From Idiomarinaceae bacterium (lineage in GTDB: Bacteria > Pseudomonadota > Gammaproteobacteria > Enterobacterales > Alteromonadaceae), in assembly GCA_002685255.1 (NCBI GenBank), contig NYWU01000038.1, positions 1-64,000 on the forward strand: a stretch of 64,000 nt of DNA, in the 5' to 3' direction. A program made the translations under genes and the position numbers. Every line of letters begins with the position of its first letter. Position 1 is the stretch's first letter. Below the pieces are notes generated by a model. It searched no databases. It saw only the letters and a program-made list of their open reading frames with translations, and was not told the origin of the DNA. Below, piece by piece: positions 58,508-64,000 of this stretch.

Positions 58508-60598
58508 ATGACGATTCAAAAAACAGTATTGGCATCAAGCATTCTGATTGCATTAGCAAGCAACTATGCTGTAGCTGAAGAGCAACAAACAAAAAAAGAA
58601 AAAGAAGACATGATGGAGACGATTGAGGTGAGCTCACGCGGGCTGATTTCATACGTCAGTGCGACCGGCTCCAAGTCCGATACACCTATCATCGAAACTC
58701 CCCTCTCAGTTTCCGTATTGACGGAGGCGCGTATTGAAGACTTAGGCGCTGTCACCGTTCAGGACGCTATTGGTTATGTAGCAGGACTTTACAATGGCCC
58801 ATACGGCGTTGATACACGAGGCGACTGGGCACAAATACGGGGTGTCTCGCCAGTACAATACTTAGATGGCTTAAAATCACTCTTTGGCTACTACAACAAC
58901 GTCCGCATTAATCCTTATTCACTCAGCCAGATTGAAATTTTAAAAGGCCCGAGCTCTGTACTCTACGGTCAGGGCTCAACCGGTGGTATTATCAACCTGG
59001 TCAGTAAACGTCCCCAAGCCGAGACTCAAGGCGAGCTCTGGGGTCAACTCGGTAATTACTCTCGCAAGCAAGTCGCTGGAGACATTACAGGCGCACTTAA
59101 TTCCGATGCCTCACTCACAGGCCGTTTAGTTGGACTTTATCGTGACAGCGACACACAAACCGATTATGTTCCGGATAATAGCCTCGTATTGAATCCATCG
59201 CTGACTTGGCACGCATCAGACGAGACTAAAGTCACTTTAATTGCCAATATTCAACGTAATGAATCAGGCTCAAGCACGCAGTTCTTCCCTTGGCAAGGCA
59301 CCCTGTTTCCCAATGAGTTTGGTCAAATTGATAGCTCAACCTTTGTTTCAGAGCCGGGTTTCGACAAATACGACACCGAACAAGACGCATTGACTGCAAT
59401 CATCGAACATGACATCAACTTGAACTGGCATATTCGATTAGCCAGTCGTTACAGCGAGAGCAACGCCGAATACAACACAATGTACGGCTGGCCCCCTAAA
59501 TTTGCAGAAGATAACCGTACTGTCGACCGAGTCTCGTACCTCTCACGAGCCAATGCGCGTGCCTGGACATCGGATCTTCAACTTCACGGCTCCATCACAA
59601 CGGGCTTCATCGAGCACGATTTAGTGTTTGGTCTCGATTTCCAAGATGCCTACACCGATAACGACTACGCTTACGGTGCTAATAACACGCTTGACGTGTA
59701 CGACCCGGTCTACGGTGAAGCCACGGGCTTACCCACCGAGGCGGATATCACTGATTTTGCGTCAACTAAGAATTACCAACTTGGCTTATACGTACAAGAC
59801 AACATGCGCATTGACGACAAATGGCTCGTTTCAGCCGCGTTACGTCGTGATCGCGCAACCACCAATCCCGAAAACAGCGCCGCCAATGAGCAATATGCTA
59901 CGACGGGTCGTTTAGGATTAATGTACCTGTTTGACGGTGGTATTTCGCCGTACGTAAGCTACAGCGAATCCTTTCAACCAGTGTTCGGTCGCGATGCGTA
60001 TAACAACCCATTCGTACCTATCGAAGGTAAGCAATGGGAGGCGGGAGTGAAATACCAGCCGCAAGGCACGGAGCATTTAATTACCGCATCGGTCTATCGT
60101 ATCAAGCAAGAAAACCTACAGGTACAAGTCAACGATCCCGAGGCACCTAATCCAAGTGGTCAAGTGCAAATGGGCGAAGTCGAGATTGAAGGTGTCGAGC
60201 TCGAAGCGCAGTTAGCGTGGGACTTTATGGATGTTTATGCGAGCTACGCTTATAACGATGCCGCCGATATTCTGACAGCCACGCCCGATCATCAGGCATC
60301 TGTTTGGGCAACATACCGCCCAGATAGCTGGGGTGGCTTTAAAATCGGCGCAGGCGCACGGTATGTGGGACATACCTCCGGTGGCTATGGCGTTTACAAC
60401 GGCAACAACGTGTTACTCGAGACCCCAACTTACACGCTTGTTGATGCCATGATCGGCTACGACTGGGACCAATATTCGGTCAGTGTCGACATCGATAACC
60501 TGACCGACAAAACGGTGCTTACGTCATGCTTAAGTCGCGGCGACTGTTTCTACGGTCAACAACGTACCATCATGGCCAATTTCCGGTATAAATTTTAA
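58508..60598 (+). CDS. TonB-dependent siderophore receptor
   Basis: 'TPIIETPLSVSVLTEARIEDLGAVTVQDAIGYVAGLYNGPYGVDTRGDWAQIRGVSPVQYLDGLK', 'RIEILKGPSSVLYGQGSTGGIINLVSKRP'-like plug, C-terminal 'NFRYKF'. Confidence 0.92.
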   Translation: MTIQKTVLASSILIALASNYAVAEEQQTKKEKEDMMETIEVSSRGLISYVSATGSKSDTPIIETPLSVSVLTEARIEDLGAVTVQDAIGYVAGLYNGPYGVDTRGDWAQIRGVSPVQYLDGLKSLFGYYNNVRINPYSLSQIEILKGPSSVLYGQGSTGGIINLVSKRPQAETQGELWGQLGNYSRKQVAGDITGALNSDASLTGRLVGLYRDSDTQTDYVPDNSLVLNPSLTWHASDETKVTLIANIQRNESGSSTQFFPWQGTLFPNEFGQIDSSTFVSEPGFDKYDTEQDALTAIIEHDINLNWHIRLASRYSESNAEYNTMYGWPPKFAEDNRTVDRVSYLSRANARAWTSDLQLHGSITTGFIEHDLVFGLDFQDAYTDNDYAYGANNTLDVYDPVYGEATGLPTEADITDFASTKNYQLGLYVQDNMRIDDKWLVSAALRRDRATTNPENSAANEQYATTGRLGLMYLFDGGISPYVSYSESFQPVFGRDAYNNPFVPIEGKQWEAGVKYQPQGTEHLITASVYRIKQENLQVQVNDPEAPNPSGQVQMGEVEIEGVELEAQLAWDFMDVYASYAYNDAADILTATPDHQASVWATYRPDSWGGFKIGAGARYVGHTSGGYGVYNGNNVLLETPTYTLVDAMIGYDWDQYSVSVDIDNLTDKTVLTSCLSRGDCFYGQQRTIMANFRYKF

Positions 60599-60608
60599 CG
60601 ATCGCGCG

Positions 60609-60735
60609 GTACCGTGCGCATTTTGCGCACGGGCCCGAATCCATTGTCGCGCCCAAGGCGCGACCTACCGCACAGCCGTAACGTGCGCATTTTGCGCACG
60701 GGCAAATCCATTGTCGCGCCCAAGGCGCGACCTAC
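60609..60735 (+). repeat. Two tandem BIMEs
   Basis: A heads at 60609 (GTACCG) and 60678 (GTAACG), each followed by inverted B GTCGCGCCCAAGGCGCGACCTAC. Confidence 0.94.
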
Positions 60736-61328
60736 GAACAACCGTTTTTAAGCGCTAGTTCGTTGAGGTCAATATCGTCCAAAAACAATAAAAACTCATT
60801 GGTTTGATCGATTTTTAAATACACGTCTAATTCAGAGTCATGCCAAGTAAATTCGTCGCTTTGGCATGCCGAGACCAATCTAACGTTAATGCTTCCCGCG
60901 CCACCTTCCTCGTGCTGGCGGCGATACTCACGGATCGTTTCCTGCCCAGCGCTCATGGTTTTCGCGTCAGCTTCAGATAAACGCATTACGGTAAACTGTT
61001 CGTCGTTCTCAAGCTCGTCTTTCAGCTCCGCGGCTAACGCGTAATCGGAATCAACTATAACCGGAAAGGTATGATTAAAGCTGCTCTCAGGTTCCCCTGT
61101 TCTAAAACTAAAATCTAGCACTACATCACCGTCATTGACACTGACTCCATTCGGAGATTTCACAGCCACGACAATCTGGTTCGGGTCCGCCTCTAAAGGG
61201 TTCATATCCATCAATTTGACCATGGTCGTTAGCGGAATACTGCCGCACGCAGATACAAGTGCTATCAAGCTCACAGCCAAAAGCATTTTTAATTTATTCA
61301 CAGTGCATCCTAAATTATCAAATAACAA
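60732..61328 (-). CDS. Hypothetical lipoprotein; stop lies in REP GTAG
   Basis: 'SLIALVSACGS' lipobox; CTAC 60732-60735 supplies TAG. Confidence 0.7.
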   Translation of the reverse strand: MLFDNLGCTVNKLKMLLAVSLIALVSACGSIPLTTMVKLMDMNPLEADPNQIVVAVKSPNGVSVNDGDVVLDFSFRTGEPESSFNHTFPVIVDSDYALAAELKDELENDEQFTVMRLSEADAKTMSAGQETIREYRRQHEEGGAGSINVRLVSACQSDEFTWHDSELDVYLKIDQTNEFLLFLDDIDLNELALKNGCS

Positions 61329-61387
61329 TGTTAACTAAATGTATTCGGGAAAATTCTGACTGTGAGTCTGTAAAAAAGTTTCAAGCA

Positions 61388-61446
61388 GTAGCGTGCGCAT
61401 TTTGCGCACGGGCGGTATCGACCGTCGCGCCCAAGGCGCGACCTAC
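61388..61446 (+). repeat. BIME
   Basis: GTAGCGTGCGCATTTTGCGCACGGGCGGTATCGACCGTCGCGCCCAAGGCGCGACCTAC. Confidence 0.95.
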
Positions 61447-61844
61447 CGGGGTAATCGGTCGAACACGGGGGGGTCGATGTTGGGGTTATCCCATTGCGCG
61501 CGGCTGGATGAAAAAATATGTGCGGTCGGCGATATGTCGAGATCTGTGTCTAGGCTACCGGCTGGGACCACGAGCAAACCAGTGATTTGTGTGTTCGGTA
61601 CGGCCGAGCCACAATGCTTACAAAAGCTTTTATGATGCCGCGTGCCGGTTAATGTGAAAGAGGTGACTGCGTCGGCGCCAGAATGCCAAACTAACTGAGC
61701 CGATTGAGAGAACAAATTAGCCGCGTGGGCAGAGCCGCTATCCTTTTGACAATGCTGGCAATGGCACAAATAAAAGCTATCAAACCGCCCCTGCACCTCA
61801 AACGTCACAGCACCACATAGACAAGAACCTTGATGTTTATCCAT
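61443..61844 (-). CDS. GFA-family (CENP-V/GFA) zinc-binding protein; stop lies in REP GTAG
   Basis: 'GSCLCGAVTFEVQG', 'CHCQHCQKDSGSAHAANLF', 'KSFCKHCGSAVPN'. Confidence 0.9.
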   Translation of the reverse strand: MDKHQGSCLCGAVTFEVQGRFDSFYLCHCQHCQKDSGSAHAANLFSQSAQLVWHSGADAVTSFTLTGTRHHKSFCKHCGSAVPNTQITGLLVVPAGSLDTDLDISPTAHIFSSSRAQWDNPNIDPPVFDRLPR

Positions 61845-61862
61845 TTATATCTCCCACATCGA

Positions 61863-61986
61863 CGTAACGTGCGCATTGTGCGCACGGACAGATCCATTGT
61901 CGCGCAGAATGCGCGACCTACCGCAACGCCGTAGCGTGCGCATTTTGCGCACGGGCAAATCCAACGTCGCGCACGATGCGCGACCT
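61863..61986 (+). repeat. Two tandem BIMEs
   Basis: A heads at 61863 (GTAACG, loop ATTGT) and 61931 (GTAGCG, loop ATTTT); inverted B elements with CAGAATG and CACGATG loops. Confidence 0.93.
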
Positions 61987-62073
61987 ACCGCAAGCTTCAA
62001 AACGCCGGTTTGTTTTTTAATACCAGAACAATTACCGTAATAAAAACAACTATAAAAAATAAGGACTTTTTCA

Positions 62074-62283
62074 GTGTCTTTTTTTAAAGAATCGTATCTT
62101 CTTTTGTTCGCTATTCTGGCATCAATAGTGTGCTTGATAAATATTGTGGATATTACACTTTTCTTATTTTGGTCAAACACCGATTTCGACTGGGTTTATT
62201 TAGGTAAGAAACTAGTTTTCGCCCTCGTCACAGGTTATGCCGCATGGCAGCTTTTGGTCATACGTAGCAAGCAAAAGAGGTAG
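62074..62283 (+). CDS. Small membrane protein; stop lies in REP GTAG
   Basis: MSFFKESYLLLFAILASIVCLINIVDITLFLFW...; stop 62281-62283 in GTAG 62280-62283. Confidence 0.6.
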   Translation: MSFFKESYLLLFAILASIVCLINIVDITLFLFWSNTDFDWVYLGKKLVFALVTGYAAWQLLVIRSKQKR

Positions 62284-62450
62284 CGTGCGCCTCTGGCGCA
62301 CGGGCAGATCCATTGTCGCACAGGATGCGCGACTTACCGCACGGGCGATATCCCACGTCGCGCCAAAGGCGCGACCTACCGTACCGACGTAACGTGCGCA
62401 TTGTGCGCACGCACAGATCCATTGTCGCGCAGGATGCGCGACTTACCGCA
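62280..62450 (+). repeat. REP cluster, partly degenerate
   Basis: A at 62280 and 62389; inverted B elements include GTCGCGCCAAAGGCGCGACCTAC and variants ending CTTAC. Confidence 0.88.
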
Positions 62451-63041
62451 CGATGCGCCGCCTATTGGCAGTTTGTAAACTTGCTCGACGCCCTCAGGGG
62501 TGTCACTCGAACTGAGCACCACAGTGTTGTCGACGACCGTCAGGTCAAAGTTTTTGAGCCACTCCACCGATCCTATTGGCTCTAATTTGTAGCGGTTCAG
62601 TGCTAATGGGCACTTCAAATAAACATGTAACTCGCCGCCCAATGCGCCAGAGTCAGCGTTGTGAACGTAAAATGTTTGATCACCTATCGTTTTTTCGTAA
62701 TGAAAAAAATCATTCGAGGGTGATATTAAAAATGACACCAGCCCCCAAAATAAAACCGCTAATTGCAACGCTGCGAGTACATAAAACGTACTAAAGAAGG
62801 CGACTTTAAAAGCGCTACGGTTAAACACATCAGCAATAGCTCGCTGTTGATAAAACAACAAATAGGCAGCCGTAGCAACGCTCACAATTTTAAGAACGAG
62901 AATAATATTCCCAAGATTAGCCATCACCAACGGTGATTCGAAATTTAATCCCCAAAGCGTTGCTGGACTCAGGCTCTCTAAAAGGGGAATAACAACACAT
63001 AAGACAACAATAATTATGTAGCGATTATTTTTTAACACAAC
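62376..63041 (-). CDS. Hypothetical membrane protein with REP-derived C-terminal tail
   Basis: Probable GTG start near 63041 (MLKNNRYIIIVVLCVVIPLLESLS...); end reads '...GKSRILRDNGSVRAHNAHVTSVR', translated REP. Confidence 0.55.
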   Translation of the reverse strand, partial: VVLKNNRYIIIVVLCVVIPLLESLSPATLWGLNFESPLVMANLGNIILVLKIVSVATAAYLLFYQQRAIADVFNRSAFKVAFFSTFYVLAALQLAVLFWGLVSFLISPSNDFFHYEKTIGDQTFYVHNADSGALGGELHVYLKCPLALNRYKLEPIGSVEWLKNFDLTVVDNTVVLSSSDTPEGVEQVYKLPIGGASCGKSRILRDNGSVRAHNAHVTSVR

Positions 63042-63066
63042 AGCTCCCTTCCCATCACAGCATCGC

Positions 63067-63139
63067 ATGTCGCGCAAAATGCACGACCTACCACATCGAC
63101 CTACCGCACCGCCGTAACGGGCGCATCTTGCGCACGATG
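63067..63139 (+). repeat. Degenerate REP cluster
   Basis: TGTCGCGCAAAATGCACGACCTACC ... GTAACGGGCGCATCTTGCGCACG. Confidence 0.75.
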
Positions 63140-63274
63140 ATTGAGGCCACCTTAGCACAAAAGCTAAACATATTAACCCATTGTAAATTAAACGTTAATT
63201 CGTTATAAATAGAGGGTTCACTCAAGCACTGATGCTAATTTTAGGTGCCAAAATAACTACAAAAGGAACTGACG

Positions 63275-63523
63275 ATGAAAAATATATTCGTATTCAACTC
63301 GATGCTAACGCCCAAAATCATCACTTTTGTCTACTGGCTTATGCTCTTAGGCTGTTTGATTTCCGGTATAGGTTCAATGTTCACCCAATATGGCGGTGGC
63401 TTTTTCGCCGGATTAGGTATCATTATTTTCGGTGCTATTGGCGCGAGGATCTGGTGCGAATTGCTTATCGTGTTATTTAAAATCCACGAAAACCTTCAAA
63501 AAATGGCTAATAAATCAGAATAA
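63275..63523 (+). CDS. DUF4282-like membrane protein
   Basis: MKNIFVFNSMLTPKIITFVYWLMLLGCLISGIGSMFTQYGGGFFAGLGIIIFGAIGARIWCELLIVLFKIHENL. Confidence 0.8.
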   Translation: MKNIFVFNSMLTPKIITFVYWLMLLGCLISGIGSMFTQYGGGFFAGLGIIIFGAIGARIWCELLIVLFKIHENLQKMANKSE

Positions 63524-64000
63524 GTAGCATGCGCATGGTGCGCACGGGCAAATCCAGATGTCGCGCAAAATGCGCGACCTACCCAACGCGTTAATGCGCG
63601 GAGTTCGTTTTCGAGGGGACGATCTTCGGTAAGCAAGGGATGCTCACTCACGAGGTTGTCGACATAGTCCTGCAGCGGTGGCTCAATCTCAGTATTGGGC
63701 GAAACCAAGCAGCGCAGCTTTACACCGTGAGTGGCGGCTAACAGCGACGCGGCGACAACCTGTTGCGTTAATTCCAAAACGCGACGGCAATCACGCGCAG
63801 CAATCGTCCCCATACTCACCTTATCTTGGTTATGACACTCCGTAGAACGCGAGAACACACTCGCCGACATCGTTAATTTCAGTGCCTCCGCAGTCCATGC
63901 CGAACAACCAATTTGCACCGCTTTAAATCCATGACTAATCGCCAAGTCATCCCCCTCAGCGGCGGATAAATTAGGTGGTAATCCATTATTCGACTTGGTA
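63496..64000 (-). CDS. Histidine/aromatic amino-acid lyase-like C-terminus (partial; REP-encoded tail)
   Basis: Reverse strand '...TKSNNGLPPNLSAAEGDDLAISHGFKAVQIGCSAWTAEALKLTMSASVFSRSTECHNQDKVSMGTIAARDCRRVLELTQQVVAASLLAA', typical of HAL/PAL C-termini; start lies beyond the window. Confidence 0.78.
   Translation of the reverse strand, partial: TKSNNGLPPNLSAAEGDDLAISHGFKAVQIGCSAWTAEALKLTMSASVFSRSTECHNQDKVSMGTIAARDCRRVLELTQQVVAASLLAATHGVKLRCLVSPNTEIEPPLQDYVDNLVSEHPLLTEDRPLENELRALTRWVGRAFCATSGFARAHHAHATYSDLLAIF
63524..63580 (+). repeat. BIME
   Basis: GTAGCATGCGCATGGTGCGCACGGGCAAATCCAGATGTCGCGCAAAATGCGCGACCTAC. Confidence 0.9.

Noticed and set aside
61259-61635. ORFs 61259-61585 and 61393-61635
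   Set aside because: REP read-through and antisense to the GFA-family gene.
61845-62180. Minus-strand ORF 61845-62180
   Set aside because: Antisense to the more plausible 62074-62283 gene, and its C-terminal half is REP translation.
62313-62585. ORF 62313-62585
   Set aside because: Begins inside REPs and runs antisense to the 62376-63041 gene.
1-64000. Prophage, integron, retron, toxin-antitoxin or restriction/defence island
   Set aside because: No integrase, reverse transcriptase, methylase, nuclease or toxin motifs were recognised; the only mobile-element protein seen is the RAYT.

Overview
This window looks like a gammaproteobacterial chromosome, possibly Alteromonadales-like (inference only). 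No rRNA, tRNA, prophage, CRISPR or classical defence locus was seen. The left ~34 kb is mostly ordinary: a DabB/NuoL-like proton-channel gene (truncated at the edge), an OprC/NosA-like copper TonB receptor followed by RegB/RegA-like two-component genes, six GGDEF or GGDEF-EAL proteins, an MCP, PepSY protein, dGTPase, M23 peptidase, csrA (missed by the ORF track), and an ECF sigma/anti-sigma/DUF4331 operon. At 43.5-51.5 kb there is a tightly coupled eight-gene operon of exported or lipoprotein products (LPP20-, FlgT-N- and CsgG/LpoB-like proteins plus an MltC-like lytic transglycosylase) of unclear function. The most striking structure is a REP/BIME family: two hairpin types, A = GTARCGTGCGC-nnn-GCGCACGGG and B = GTAGGTCGCGC-nnn-GCGCGACA. 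It is dense from 51.4 to 63.6 kb, around a REP-associated tyrosine transposase (RAYT) at 56792-57346, with a few outliers at 23.4, 34.7, 38.2 and 40.7 kb. The GTAG head of these REPs repeatedly IS the TAG stop codon of the neighbouring gene: 12 exact cases counted by hand, including both convergent genes flanking one BIME next to the RAYT. Other notable points are exact 86-bp-period BIME arrays at two loci, loop-closing covariation, a strong orientation bias, and REP-encoded C-terminal tails. All homology calls are motif recognition by eye; no searches were run.
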